Assembly: GCA_034110465.1 (NCBI GenBank)
Contig: JAWUZD010000010.1
Span: 186,001 to 250,000 of the forward strand
DNA: 64,000 nt
Direction of reading: 5' to 3'
Source: Aurantibacter sp034110465
GTDB taxonomy: Bacteria; Bacteroidota; Bacteroidia; Flavobacteriales; Flavobacteriaceae
The notes below the pieces were generated by a model. That model saw nothing but the letters and a program-made list of their open reading frames with translations, was not told the origin of the DNA and ran no database searches. A program made the translations under genes and the position numbers. Positions 23,686 through 32,550 of the stretch are shown here, piece after piece (positions within the stretch are counted from its first letter, which is position 1; every line of letters starts with the position of its first letter).

Positions 23686-24765
23686 ATGAAGAAAATATTA
23701 GTCATACAAAACAAACGTATTGGAGATGTGCTAATAGCATCTATTATTGCTAATAATATGAAGCGCTTATTTCCTAATAGCAGGATTGATTATCTGGTTT
23801 ATAATTACACGACTGGCGTTATAGAAAACAATCCAAATATTGATACTATTATTAATGTAGATGAAAAAGAGTTAAAAAAATACGGAAATTTATTTGCTAT
23901 GATAAATAAAGTTAGAGCAGATAAATACGATATTATTTTTGACCCTTATGCCAAACTACAAAGCCGATTAATTTGTTTATTTTCTGGTGCTAAAATGAGA
24001 ATTGGAACTAAAAAACGTGATAAGAATCCGCCTCTTCCATTTTATACTGACAATATTAAACTATTAAAAGAAAAAACGCTTAACTGCGGAAAAGCTATTG
24101 AAGACCGCTTAAATATGATGGCTTCGGTATTCGATTTAAAAAAGAGTGATTTAGATTCTGAACCACATATTTTTTTAACTGAAAAAGAAAAAAAGTATAA
24201 CCGTTTAGAAAAATATAATAAACCATTTATAATGTTAGGTATTTTGGGGAGTACACCTCAAAAATCTATGCCCTACGATTATATTGTTAATGTAATAGAC
24301 AAAATAACGGCAACTTATAATATTAATATTTTATTTAATTACGCACCTAATCAAAAAGATGATGCATTAAAAATTTATGACGCTTGCAAAAACAAAGAAG
24401 CTATTGTTATTGATATATACGAAGACAGCATTCGTGGGTTTATAAAACTTATGAATAAATGTGAACTTTTAGTTGGTAACGAAGGTGGGATTGTACATAT
24501 TACAAAAGCATTAAACAAGCCTAGTTTTACAATATTTTCACCTTATGTAATGAAAGATCATTGGGCAAGTTTTGAAGATGGCCAAAAACATACTTCAATA
24601 CATTTATTAGAAGAAAAACCTAATCTTTTTAATGAGTTTAGTGTTGAAGAACGCCGAAAAATAGAAGAAAATCCATCAGAATTATATCAAATGCTTACAC
24701 CTGAGCTAATTCTTAAACGCTTATTACCATTTTTAGAATTACATCTTTCAGCTTATAAAAAATAA
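23686..24765 (+). CDS. glycosyltransferase family 9 (heptosyltransferase-like)
   Basis: A 359-aa GT-B enzyme of CAZy family GT9, the ADP-heptose:LPS heptosyltransferase family. The N-terminus KKILVIQNKRIGDVLIASII carries the GD loop typical of GT9. The second lobe shows LLVGNEGGIVHITKALNKPS followed by TIFSP, equivalent to the GNDSGxxH donor-site motif of WaaF and WaaC. There is no signal peptide or membrane helix, so it is peripheral at the cytoplasmic membrane. Neighbouring KdkA-like kinase and GT2 genes support assembly of the LPS core. The exact sugar and linkage are not predictable. Confidence 0.88.
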   Translation: MKKILVIQNKRIGDVLIASIIANNMKRLFPNSRIDYLVYNYTTGVIENNPNIDTIINVDEKELKKYGNLFAMINKVRADKYDIIFDPYAKLQSRLICLFSGAKMRIGTKKRDKNPPLPFYTDNIKLLKEKTLNCGKAIEDRLNMMASVFDLKKSDLDSEPHIFLTEKEKKYNRLEKYNKPFIMLGILGSTPQKSMPYDYIVNVIDKITATYNINILFNYAPNQKDDALKIYDACKNKEAIVIDIYEDSIRGFIKLMNKCELLVGNEGGIVHITKALNKPSFTIFSPYVMKDHWASFEDGQKHTSIHLLEEKPNLFNEFSVEERRKIEENPSELYQMLTPELILKRLLPFLELHLSAYKK

Positions 24766-24770
24766 TTAAA

Positions 24771-25589
24771 CTACTTTTTTACAATTCCAAAGTCAGTCCA
24801 AGCCTTCTTTTCTGTTTTGGTTATATCTCTAATGGCTCTATTTTTAGCAATAGAAGCTTCGTTTTTATAACCACGCTTGTGGTCTAAATGAATACAAATA
24901 GCAGAATATCTAATTTGCTTAGTCTTTATTCCTAAATTCATTAAACGCTCGCCAAGTTCTCTATCTTGTCCGCCATACTGCATACGCTCGTCAAAACCGT
25001 TAATAGCAATAATATCTTTTTTCCAACCAGAAGCATTATGTCCATTCCAACTTGCATTTGTTGGTGTAGTAGCGTTTAAAAAAGCAGATTTAAAACCTTT
25101 AGCTGTTAACTTATTATTTTTAAAAGACGATTTTAAGCCATTCTCCTTTAACCATTTTAAATTAAAACAGTTTTCTTTGTAGATATCATCTTTAGTAATG
25201 GTGTTAGAAATATCCATTGGCAACATAAAATAACCTCCAGAAAGAAAATAACCTTCTTCGCGTTCTTTTACGTGCACCTCAACATAATCTTTTCTTGGAA
25301 TACAATCGCCATCAGACATTAAAATATAGTCTGTAGTACATTGAACTATAGCTTTATTTAAAATTTGAGACTTCTGAAACCCATTATCTTCATGCCAAAC
25401 ATGAATAATAGGATAAAACAATTCAGCCTTTATAGCTTCTATTAAATCTATAGTTTCTTGTTTAGAACCATCGTCTGCAATTACAATTTCGAAATTACGG
25501 TAGGTTTGGTTGTTATATCCGTAAAGCACTTTTGCTAACCATTCTGGTGAATTGTACGTGCTAATAATTATTGAAGTATCTGTTTTCAT
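24771..25589 (-). CDS. glycosyltransferase family 2
   Basis: A 272-aa GT-A enzyme. TSIIISTYNSPEWL opens the nucleotide-sugar domain, IVIADDGSKQET carries the first Asp motif, and MSDGDCIPR is the metal-binding DxD equivalent. The second half holds the galactosyltransferase-like acceptor motif GGQDRELGERLMNLG followed by HLDHKRGYKNEAS. It is convergent with the GT9 gene (5 nt between stops) and divergent from the next GT2 gene across a 51-nt promoter region. It probably adds one residue of the LPS core or O-antigen. Confidence 0.87.
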   Translation of the reverse strand: MKTDTSIIISTYNSPEWLAKVLYGYNNQTYRNFEIVIADDGSKQETIDLIEAIKAELFYPIIHVWHEDNGFQKSQILNKAIVQCTTDYILMSDGDCIPRKDYVEVHVKEREEGYFLSGGYFMLPMDISNTITKDDIYKENCFNLKWLKENGLKSSFKNNKLTAKGFKSAFLNATTPTNASWNGHNASGWKKDIIAINGFDERMQYGGQDRELGERLMNLGIKTKQIRYSAICIHLDHKRGYKNEASIAKNRAIRDITKTEKKAWTDFGIVKK

Positions 25590-25597
25590 TATGGCTA

Positions 25598-25605
25598 CAA
25601 ATATA
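25598..25605 (-). promoter_or_regulatory. -7 box TATATTTG for the minus-strand GT2 gene
   Basis: Exact TAnnTTTG on the minus strand, only 8 nt before the ATG at 25589, so the transcript is nearly leaderless. Confidence 0.5.
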
Positions 25606-25617
25606 AAGTTATTTTAG

Positions 25618-25625
25618 TAATTTTG
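25618..25625 (+). promoter_or_regulatory. -7 box TAATTTTG for the plus-strand GT2 gene
   Basis: Exact TAnnTTTG, 15 nt before the ATG at 25641. It sits 12 nt from the oppositely oriented box at 25598-25605. Confidence 0.45.
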
Positions 25626-25640
25626 GATTTTATATTTTAT

Positions 25641-26378
25641 ATGAATTCTATAACCGTAATTATACCAACTTATAACGAGGAAGCTTACCTAAAGGAAGCG
25701 ATCCAATCCGTTAATTTTGCTACACAAATTATAGTTATAGACTCTAATAGTATAGACAAAACTGCACAAATTGCAAAAGAAATGGGTTGCGAAGTTCATT
25801 TTAGAGCTTTCGATAATTTTTCTAATCAGAAGAATTTTGCACTACAGTTTGCTAAAAACGATTGGATTCTATTTTTAGATGCAGACGAACGTATTACAAA
25901 GAGTTTAAAAATTGAAATTGAAAAGGCTATTAATAGCAATACCTATGATGCTTACAAATTAAACTTTCCTCATTTTTATATGAATCGTTTTTTATACCAT
26001 CATGACGATAATGTTACCCGATTGGTAAAACGTAACAATTGTAAATTTAAAGGTAGCGTTCACGAAAAATTAATAGTTAACGGAACCATTGGTCGGCTAA
26101 AAAATCCTGTACTACATTTCACCTATAAAGGTTTTATTCCATATGTGACTAAAAAAGATAGTTACGCTTGGTTTCAAGCACAACAGCTTTTTGATAGAGG
26201 TAAAAAAGCCACTTACTTTCATTTGGTTTTTAAGCCTATGTATCGTTTTTTTAGCAGTTATTTTTTACGCGGTGGTATTTTTGATGGTATCCCTGGATTA
26301 ACCGTTGCAATTGTAAATGCTTATGGTGTGTTTTCTAGATATGCTAAGCTTATGTTATTACAAAGAGGCATTAGGTGA
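25641..26378 (+). CDS. glycosyltransferase family 2, WaaE/KdtX-like
   Basis: A 245-aa GT2 enzyme of the WaaE-like group, which transfers glucose to the LPS inner core in enterobacteria. Motifs: SITVIIPTYNEEAYL, IVIDSNSIDKTAQIAKE and the metal site FLDADERI. The family-specific C-terminus includes YLKNPVLHFTYK-like residues (here LKNPVLHFTYKGF) and the membrane-proximal FFSSYFLRGGIFDG. ATG 25641 is chosen because the domain begins there; a TTG at 25623 would add six residues. A close paralogue lies at 27232-27978 with the same layout, so the two probably act on successive or alternative acceptors. Confidence 0.88.
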   Translation: MNSITVIIPTYNEEAYLKEAIQSVNFATQIIVIDSNSIDKTAQIAKEMGCEVHFRAFDNFSNQKNFALQFAKNDWILFLDADERITKSLKIEIEKAINSNTYDAYKLNFPHFYMNRFLYHHDDNVTRLVKRNNCKFKGSVHEKLIVNGTIGRLKNPVLHFTYKGFIPYVTKKDSYAWFQAQQLFDRGKKATYFHLVFKPMYRFFSSYFLRGGIFDGIPGLTVAIVNAYGVFSRYAKLMLLQRGIR

Positions 26379-26426
26379 TTTTAAGTATTCTGTCGGGAAT
26401 TTAAAATTTAAAAAATCAGATAAAAA

Positions 26427-27140
26427 CTACAACCACTTCCCTATTTTAAGCTTTCTTTTAAAAGTTAATAAACTATCTTCTCCTTTAATATCTATGCGAT
26501 TTATTTCATAATTATTTTTAAAAGGGAATTTGTTTACTCTATTTCCTATACGCAAACCGTAAGCCATTTTATTTTGATGTAACACATTAAAAAATGCTTT
26601 TTTTTCTTCTTTTTTACGAGGAAATTTACCGTAAGGATAAGCTAAAACATTATTGATATTTAGTTTATGCTTAATAATAAAACGTTTACAATGGTCAAAA
26701 TCTTCTTGAACTTCCAATAAAGACATTTCATGGTATTTCTTGTGCTCAAAAGAATGTAAACCTAACTCTATACTTTTGTCTAAAGATTTTAAATCTTCAA
26801 CAGACATAATCTCTAAACTATTTGTATTCCAAAAGTCTTTTCCGGCTATGTACTTAAAAGGCACAAAAAAAGTAGCTTTAAATCCATATTTAATTAAAAG
26901 TGGAACTGCTAAATCTAACTGACTTTTATAAACATCGTCAAACGTAATTAGTAGCGATTTCTCAGGAAGCTCTTTACTTGTTTTTAAATCTTGTAATTCA
27001 CTAAAATGAAACGTTTGATAATTTTTCTCTTTCAAATATTTTAATTGTGCTTCAAAATTTTGCTCAGATAATGTTAAGCCTTTTGCATCCGTACTATTTT
27101 TACAGATATTATGATACATTAAGATAGGTAGTCTTGCCAA
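26427..27140 (-). CDS. polysaccharide deacetylase family protein
   Basis: A 237-aa NodB-homology (CE4) protein. MARLPILMYHNI opens the barrel, LLITFDDVYKSQLD carries the paired catalytic and metal Asp of motif 1, and LGLHSFEHKKYHEMS is motif 2 with the metal-binding His pair. AYPYGKF corresponds to motif 3. No signal peptide is seen, so it may act in the cytoplasm on a lipid-linked or core sugar, as in several LPS clusters. It is convergent with the preceding GT2 gene and divergent from the next. Deacetylation of an N-acetyl sugar is the family reaction; the substrate is not known. Confidence 0.85.
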   Translation of the reverse strand: MARLPILMYHNICKNSTDAKGLTLSEQNFEAQLKYLKEKNYQTFHFSELQDLKTSKELPEKSLLITFDDVYKSQLDLAVPLLIKYGFKATFFVPFKYIAGKDFWNTNSLEIMSVEDLKSLDKSIELGLHSFEHKKYHEMSLLEVQEDFDHCKRFIIKHKLNINNVLAYPYGKFPRKKEEKKAFFNVLHQNKMAYGLRIGNRVNKFPFKNNYEINRIDIKGEDSLLTFKRKLKIGKWL

Positions 27141-27177
27141 AGCTTTATTTTTTTATAGTAAAAAGAAGTAAAATGTG

Positions 27178-27185
27178 TACTTTTG
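27178..27185 (+). promoter_or_regulatory. -7 box TACTTTTG for GT2 gene at 27232
   Basis: Exact TAnnTTTG. It abuts the opposite-strand box across one base, making the 17-nt near-palindrome TACTTTTGACAAAGATA. Confidence 0.5.
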
Positions 27186-27186
27186 A

Positions 27187-27194
27187 CAAAGATA
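27187..27194 (-). promoter_or_regulatory. -7 box TATCTTTG for the deacetylase gene
   Basis: Exact TAnnTTTG on the minus strand, 46 nt before the ATG at 27140. It is back to back with the plus-strand box. Confidence 0.5.
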
Positions 27195-27231
27195 TAAAAA
27201 GCCAACTACACCTTACTACTTATTTTTATTC

Positions 27232-27978
27232 ATGATTAGTGCCTTAGCAATTACCTACAACGAAGCATCTCATATAGAACGCTATATAAAAAGCTTGTCT
27301 TTTGCAGACGAGATTATTATTGTAGATTCTTTTAGTACGGATAATACTTTAGAATTAGCTGAGCAATTAGGTGCTAAAGTTATTAAACGAGAATTTAAAG
27401 ATTTTTCTGATCAAAAAAATTTCGCTATTTCTTTAGCAAAACACAATTGGGTTACATTTTTTGATTTAGACGAAATTGTATCAGAACCATTAATTAACGA
27501 GATTAAAACCATCGTTAAAAGTGAGAATTCTTTAAATGCTTACGAAGTAAAACGAGATTTTTACTTTATGGGAAAACGTATAAAATATAGCGGATTTCAA
27601 ACAGATACTTCTGTACGTTTATTCAATAAAACAAGTTGTAAATACGGTAATCAACCCGTACATGAAATAATAGAAACTACTGGAGGAATTGGTAAACTAA
27701 AGCAAGCTGTAAAACATTATACTTATAAAGATTTTGATACTTACAACAATAAATTAAGTCATTACAGTCAGTTACAAGCAGATGCTTTGTACAAAAAGAA
27801 TGTTCGTCCAAATATATATCATTTTCTATTTAGACCTTGGTATCGTTTTATGCACCAATACTTTTTAAGACTTGGAATTTTAGATGGTAAAGAAGGTTTT
27901 ATAATTAGCTACATCCATGCATTTTCTGTATTTAAACGCTATGTTCAATTATGGTGCTTATATCGTAAAATAGATTAA
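27232..27978 (+). CDS. glycosyltransferase family 2, WaaE/KdtX-like paralogue
   Basis: A 248-aa GT2 enzyme closely similar in layout to the product of 25641-26378. ALAITYNEASHIERYIKS opens the domain, IIIVDSFSTDNTLELAEQ gives the first Asp pair, and FFDLDEIVSEP replaces the usual DADE with DLDE, keeping the acidic residues. The C-terminal LKQAVKHYTYKDF, RFMHQYFLRLGILDGKEG and SVFKRY match the WaaE group. Its stop overlaps the convergent DUF5672 gene by four bases. It probably adds a hexose to the LPS core. Confidence 0.88.
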   Translation: MISALAITYNEASHIERYIKSLSFADEIIIVDSFSTDNTLELAEQLGAKVIKREFKDFSDQKNFAISLAKHNWVTFFDLDEIVSEPLINEIKTIVKSENSLNAYEVKRDFYFMGKRIKYSGFQTDTSVRLFNKTSCKYGNQPVHEIIETTGGIGKLKQAVKHYTYKDFDTYNNKLSHYSQLQADALYKKNVRPNIYHFLFRPWYRFMHQYFLRLGILDGKEGFIISYIHAFSVFKRYVQLWCLYRKID

Positions 27979-28745
27979 TACTTAATCTTAGTTTTCCAAA
28001 AATCTTTTACTTTAGTTTTCTCAAATCCGTGACAACCAAAAGGCAATTGATTATTATTTAATTTTAAAGCCAATTCTGGTTTTCTATCTATTGCAAAACC
28101 CAAAGCTTCTTTATAAAATGGAATATTAAAATCTGGATATTCTTTTGGTGCTTTTATTGACCAAAAAACATCTTCCATTACCGTAAAATCATCTTTATTA
28201 CTAGATAACATCTGAGCAATCTCACTTTTCATTTCAAAAGCTACTTTAGCATGTTTCTCCACATTCCTTAAAGACAATCCTCCATTGCCTACTTTAAAGA
28301 AAATTTTAGAACGCTCTTTTTTCTTTTTAGAATGAAATAGTTTTTCAATCTTTTTAATAAAATTTGGTTGACTTGCAATCCATGGAGCTCCTATATAATC
28401 GTAATCTTTATTGCACCAATCTAATAATTCATTCTTAAAAACATAAGCATCCAACTGGTAAATTAACAAATACTTATATGCTGAAAATCGAGTATAAAAA
28501 CGTTCTGACAGCATTAATCTATTGTAGCCTAAAACAGATGTAAAAAAAGTATCTTCAAAGGTTTCAAAAGTACAATTTTCTAATTTGTAGGTTTCAATAA
28601 AACTGGTAACATCTAAATTTTTAGGCACTACAAAACTAATAGGGAAATCTCCTAAAACATCAAGGCATTGCTTAAGAGAAGCTATTTCAAAATCTCTTAA
28701 TTTAGTTTGATATAATGGAATGGTTATAATTACAGGTGATTTCAT
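27975..28745 (-). CDS. DUF5672 family protein, putative glycosyltransferase
   Basis: A 256-aa protein of the DUF5672 family, repeatedly found in polysaccharide clusters. It begins with a conserved beta-strand VIITIPLYQ. The centre has YKYLLIYQLDAYVFKNEL, where the Asp of LDAYVF resembles the DxD site of GT-A enzymes. DYDYIGAPW is followed by KVGNGGLSLRN and EDVFWS, a pattern seen in several eukaryotic and bacterial transferases. The likely role is sugar transfer in the LPS region, but activity of the family is not well established. It is separated by 13 nt from the upstream GT2 gene on the same strand. Confidence 0.8.
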   Translation of the reverse strand: MKSPVIITIPLYQTKLRDFEIASLKQCLDVLGDFPISFVVPKNLDVTSFIETYKLENCTFETFEDTFFTSVLGYNRLMLSERFYTRFSAYKYLLIYQLDAYVFKNELLDWCNKDYDYIGAPWIASQPNFIKKIEKLFHSKKKKERSKIFFKVGNGGLSLRNVEKHAKVAFEMKSEIAQMLSSNKDDFTVMEDVFWSIKAPKEYPDFNIPFYKEALGFAIDRKPELALKLNNNQLPFGCHGFEKTKVKDFWKTKIKY

Positions 28746-28758
28746 TTAAGAAGCTATT

Positions 28759-29604
28759 TTAACTAAATAATTGTTTCATTTTATAAAACATTTTTCTATA
28801 AAACACATTGTCTTTATAAATTTTAAAATCACGTTTACACTTACTTAACTCTCCTACAACTCTATTAAAAAATAATGGTTTATACTTATCTTCCAAATGA
28901 TTAAAAATATACAGTTTAGCTAATTTAGTATTTTCTTCCATATGATTGAAGTTAACTACCGTACCATTAGGATTCATTCTGTAATACACTAGTTTTTGAT
29001 TTACATATTCCGTTGTAAACTCATTCTTATAAAAATCTAACCAAAAACACCAATCTTCGTTTGCATTCAAATCTGTGTTAAATTTAATTGAATTTATAAT
29101 AGATCTTTTAAAAAGGCCTGAATGTATAGGTATAGCAAAATTAATTTCCCATTGTAAAAGTATATTCTCATAATTAAATTTTACTGTATTTAAATCACAA
29201 AAGGCACGTCTTGGCTTATCTACTGTTTTTCTAAATCTTAAAAAATCAGTAATAATCATTCCAGAATCTTTTTGCTGGACAGCTAAAGAATTTAAAAATT
29301 TATCTTTATGTAAAACATCATCAGAATCTAAAAACTGAATCCAATCACCTTTAGCCTGATTTAGACCAATATTTCTTGCATTACTTCGTCCTTTATTTTC
29401 AATATCAAAAAGTAAAAACCTATCATCTTTAGATTTAAAAGCATTACAAATTTCTAAAGAATTATCGGTAGAACCATCATTAATAATTAAGCATTCCCAA
29501 TTTTCAAAACTTTGACTAAGTACAGAGTTTAGGGTTTCTTCTAAAAATTGTGCTTGGTTATAGCAAGGTATAATTATGGAAATTAAAGGTTCTTTGCTTT
29601 GCAT
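28759..29604 (-). CDS. glycosyltransferase family 2
   Basis: A 281-aa GT2 enzyme. LISIIIPCYNQAQFLEETL, CLIINDGSTDNSLEI and the metal-binding FLDSDDVLHKDKF form a complete GT-A site. ENKGRSNARNIGLNQAKGDW is the usual loop between them. The C-terminal 120 residues are helical and basic and end near the membrane-interacting KMFYKMKQLFS. It is transcribed together with the DUF5672 gene downstream and has its own TATATTTG box. Specific sugar not predictable. Confidence 0.88.
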   Translation of the reverse strand: MQSKEPLISIIIPCYNQAQFLEETLNSVLSQSFENWECLIINDGSTDNSLEICNAFKSKDDRFLLFDIENKGRSNARNIGLNQAKGDWIQFLDSDDVLHKDKFLNSLAVQQKDSGMIITDFLRFRKTVDKPRRAFCDLNTVKFNYENILLQWEINFAIPIHSGLFKRSIINSIKFNTDLNANEDWCFWLDFYKNEFTTEYVNQKLVYYRMNPNGTVVNFNHMEENTKLAKLYIFNHLEDKYKPLFFNRVVGELSKCKRDFKIYKDNVFYRKMFYKMKQLFS

Positions 29605-29642
29605 GGTTTTTATTTAATATCTTTACTTCGAATTTTGTGTAG

Positions 29643-29650
29643 CAAATATA
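29643..29650 (-). promoter_or_regulatory. -7 box TATATTTG for the GT2/DUF5672 pair
   Basis: Exact TAnnTTTG on the minus strand, 38 nt before the ATG at 29604. Confidence 0.5.
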
Positions 29651-29678
29651 ACTTTAATATCATATACTATCTAAATCC

Positions 29679-30566
29679 ATGGATATATCCGTAGTTATTA
29701 TCAATTATCATTCTTCAGAATATACTATTAAATGTATAAATTCTATAATTGAAGAAACTAAGAAAATTGATTTTGAAATTATAGTTGTAGATAATAATTC
29801 TAATATTAAAGATTTAGAGAATCTAGAAAATTTCACTTCTAAACAGAATATTAAACTAGTTAAAAGCAAGATTAACTTAGGCTTTGGTTCTGGTAATATG
29901 TTTGGTGCTCAATTTGCAACTGGAGATTATTTAGCGTTTCTTAACAACGACGCTATTTTAACTGATAATTCGTTGGGAATTTTATTTAAATTCCTAAAAG
30001 AGAATAAAAATATTGGGTTGGTTGGTCCTAATCAAATTACGGAAAACAACATTGTTTTTAAACAGTCTTATAGTCATTACAATAGTGTTCACAACATTCC
30101 ATTTACCGAAAAAAACTCAACTAAATATTACACAAAACTATACGGCGAAGAAAAAATAAAAAAGCCTTTTAAAGTAGATTTAGTTTCTGGTGCTTTTATG
30201 TTTTTTAAAACTGAAGCCTTCTCTAAAATAAATGGATTTGACCAAAATATATTTTTATTTTATGAAGAAATAGATGTTTCCACTAGGCTTTCTAAAAAAG
30301 GATATGAGACCTATTTTTTTCCTGAAACAACCTTTACCCATTATCAAGGTAAAAGTTCGGGAAATACAGATTTAAAAATTGAATATTTAGTTTCATATTT
30401 GTACGTCATTCAAAAAAATTACTCCTATCTGAAATTTAAACAGCTTAAAACATTAACTCAGTTAAGATTATTATTTAAAAGTATAAGCAGACCTAAGTAT
30501 TTTAGACTACTATTATTAAGTGTTAAAAGTGGAAATTCTTTAGCTTACTCTATGAGGGTAAAATAA
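29679..30566 (+). CDS. glycosyltransferase family 2, rhamnosyltransferase-like
   Basis: A 295-aa GT2 enzyme of the WbbL/rhamnosyltransferase-like subgroup. ISVVIINYHSSEYTIKCI, IIVVDNNSN and the AFLNNDAIL site (NND in place of DxD) are characteristic, as is LGFGSGNMFGA. VSGAFMFFKTEAFSKINGFD and FLFYEEIDVSTRLSKKGYE complete the acceptor half. There is no membrane segment. The family typically transfers rhamnose or another deoxysugar to lipid-linked intermediates, but the donor here is unproven. It faces the GT2 gene at 28759 divergently and precedes the kinase fusion gene after 133 bases. Confidence 0.87.
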   Translation: MDISVVIINYHSSEYTIKCINSIIEETKKIDFEIIVVDNNSNIKDLENLENFTSKQNIKLVKSKINLGFGSGNMFGAQFATGDYLAFLNNDAILTDNSLGILFKFLKENKNIGLVGPNQITENNIVFKQSYSHYNSVHNIPFTEKNSTKYYTKLYGEEKIKKPFKVDLVSGAFMFFKTEAFSKINGFDQNIFLFYEEIDVSTRLSKKGYETYFFPETTFTHYQGKSSGNTDLKIEYLVSYLYVIQKNYSYLKFKQLKTLTQLRLLFKSISRPKYFRLLLLSVKSGNSLAYSMRVK

Positions 30567-30637
30567 TAATAATAATCTTAGGGTTATTAAAGCCACAAAT
30601 AAATTTTAGTTAATTATGTTTTAAATTGTTAAAACTA

Positions 30638-30645
30638 TACTTTTG
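30638..30645 (+). promoter_or_regulatory. -7 box TACTTTTG for the kinase fusion gene
   Basis: Exact TAnnTTTG, 54 nt before the ATG at 30700. Confidence 0.45.
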
Positions 30646-30699
30646 TAGTACGACTTAACTTTAAAGCTAATGCTTTAAAAACAATTAACATTATATTAA

Positions 30700-32547
30700 A
30701 TGATTCATACACTTATAATTTGGAATAAAGCTTTTAATAAAAAGAATCATATTTTAAACGATATTGATGCTAATTTCAACATTATAAACACCTTTAATTT
30801 TAATTGGAGCAAAAAACATTTCCACGCTAATTTAAAACGTTTTTATTCACATTCTCAATACCAAAGAAAATTAAAAAGTTTTAATAAAATTATTTCTAAA
30901 AAAATTAAGCATTGTGGAGATAATGAGTTTCTTTTAATTGTTTTTGAGGATAAATCTCCTAATTTAACCAAAAGAAAAACTTCGTCTGGAACAAACACAG
31001 TAAATTCAAATGTTTTTGATAGAAAAAAATCTTACAGAAAACTTACTGGTGGAGGACATAAAATACATTCATCTGATAATTCATTTGAAACTAATAAAGA
31101 TTTAATTTTACTTTTTGGACAGACAACAGAAGAATTCTTAAACACATATTCAAAACGAAATAATGTAGCTATAACTATTGATCGAAATATTACTGGTGTT
31201 CCATTTTGGAAAGATATAAGCCAATTATTTAAGGTGTTAAATAACTCCATAGATTATGTTGTTTTAAGAAATTTCGAATGTTTACCAAATGAATATAATG
31301 TAGAAGGTCACGGAGATATAGACGTTTTAGTAGAAAACGAAAATTTCATGTCTTACCTTACTGGTGCTAAAAAAATGTCGCCTAAAAAACCTTATCGCTG
31401 TAATTATGAAATTAATATAAATAATGAACAAGTTCCTTTTGATTTCAGGTTTCTTGGAGATAATTATTATGATGTTACTTGGGAAAAAAACATTTTAGAA
31501 ACTAAGTTATTAACTAAAGACACTTTCTACACACCAAATCAAGAAAATCATTTTTTCTCATTATTATATCATGCTGTAATTCATAAAAGAACTATTGGCT
31601 CAGATTACATAAAAAAATTAGAGTCTATTAATGATAATTTTATTTCAAACTTTAAAAACATTAATACAGAAAAAGCATATAGTTTAGCTTTGTCTAAGTA
31701 CCTAGAAAACTCTAGTTATAACTTTACGACACCAATAGATAAAACAGTTTTTTTTAATCAAAAAAATATTTGCTACACAGATTATGGAGAACATAGTTAT
31801 AATAAATACAAACATTTGGTAAGTCAAACTATACTAGAATTTAAAAATAACAAAGTTGCTACTCAAGTCTTTAAATATAATGGGACTTTCATAAAAAAAG
31901 CCAATGAACCTATAATAAGTAACGAGATAAAATATTTATCACTCTTAAATCATTCAACATTATTTCCTGAAATAATAAAAGTAAATAAGTCTAAAGTTGA
32001 TTCTGAAATTTATCTTACAGAAATTAATGGTGTCCTATTTTCAGAAATAAAAAGAACTCCCAAATTTTGGAAAAAAAGGCATATTAAAAATGTTATCAAA
32101 ACATCCATTGATATACTTATTGAACTTACAGAGCATAATATTTTACATAGAGATATTAGACCAGGAAATATTATGATTCAAAAACAAAATGGATTAAACA
32201 CGACAGTTTTATTCGATTTTGGATGGGCTACTTCAATAGATAAAATAGAAGAACCTTTTCCAGAAGGATTGGGAGACACCTTTAAATATAATGAAGGAGA
32301 GTTTTCTGACGCTTATTCTTTAGGAAAGTCTTTAAAAAAGCAATTTCCTAAATTTAGTTTTTTAAAACAAATAACCGCTCCATTAACTGCTATAACTCCA
32401 GAGGGATACAAAAATAAGGGAAATCTTATTTTACAATTAAAAGAGGTAAAAAAAGCAACAAATAGTCTTAAGTTTTCTAACAGTGATGTTATACTTTTAG
32501 TTATGAAAAGAATTAAATCTTGGTTTAAATCTATTTTAAATTTATAA
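30700..32547 (+). CDS. nucleotidyltransferase-like plus protein-kinase-like fusion protein of the glycan cluster
   Basis: A 615-aa protein with three visible parts. Residues 1-155 form an alpha/beta domain of unknown function with the striking motif TGGGHKIH (116-123) and DLILLFG. Residues about 175-310 look like a nucleotidyltransferase fold: VVLRNFECL, then GHGDIDVLVE with the DxD pair Asp206/Asp208 and a third acid at Asp248 (VPFDFR). Residues about 385-560 are a complete kinase-like domain with Lys399/400, Glu409, HRDIRPGN (483-490) and DFG (506-508). No signal peptide or membrane helix. Position among LPS glycosyltransferases suggests it activates or phosphorylates a glycan or its precursor. 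It is not a Ser/Thr sensor kinase in any obvious way. I do not know a characterised homologue. Confidence 0.75.
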   Translation: MIHTLIIWNKAFNKKNHILNDIDANFNIINTFNFNWSKKHFHANLKRFYSHSQYQRKLKSFNKIISKKIKHCGDNEFLLIVFEDKSPNLTKRKTSSGTNTVNSNVFDRKKSYRKLTGGGHKIHSSDNSFETNKDLILLFGQTTEEFLNTYSKRNNVAITIDRNITGVPFWKDISQLFKVLNNSIDYVVLRNFECLPNEYNVEGHGDIDVLVENENFMSYLTGAKKMSPKKPYRCNYEININNEQVPFDFRFLGDNYYDVTWEKNILETKLLTKDTFYTPNQENHFFSLLYHAVIHKRTIGSDYIKKLESINDNFISNFKNINTEKAYSLALSKYLENSSYNFTTPIDKTVFFNQKNICYTDYGEHSYNKYKHLVSQTILEFKNNKVATQVFKYNGTFIKKANEPIISNEIKYLSLLNHSTLFPEIIKVNKSKVDSEIYLTEINGVLFSEIKRTPKFWKKRHIKNVIKTSIDILIELTEHNILHRDIRPGNIMIQKQNGLNTTVLFDFGWATSIDKIEEPFPEGLGDTFKYNEGEFSDAYSLGKSLKKQFPKFSFLKQITAPLTAITPEGYKNKGNLILQLKEVKKATNSLKFSNSDVILLVMKRIKSWFKSILNL

Positions 32548-32550
32548 GCC

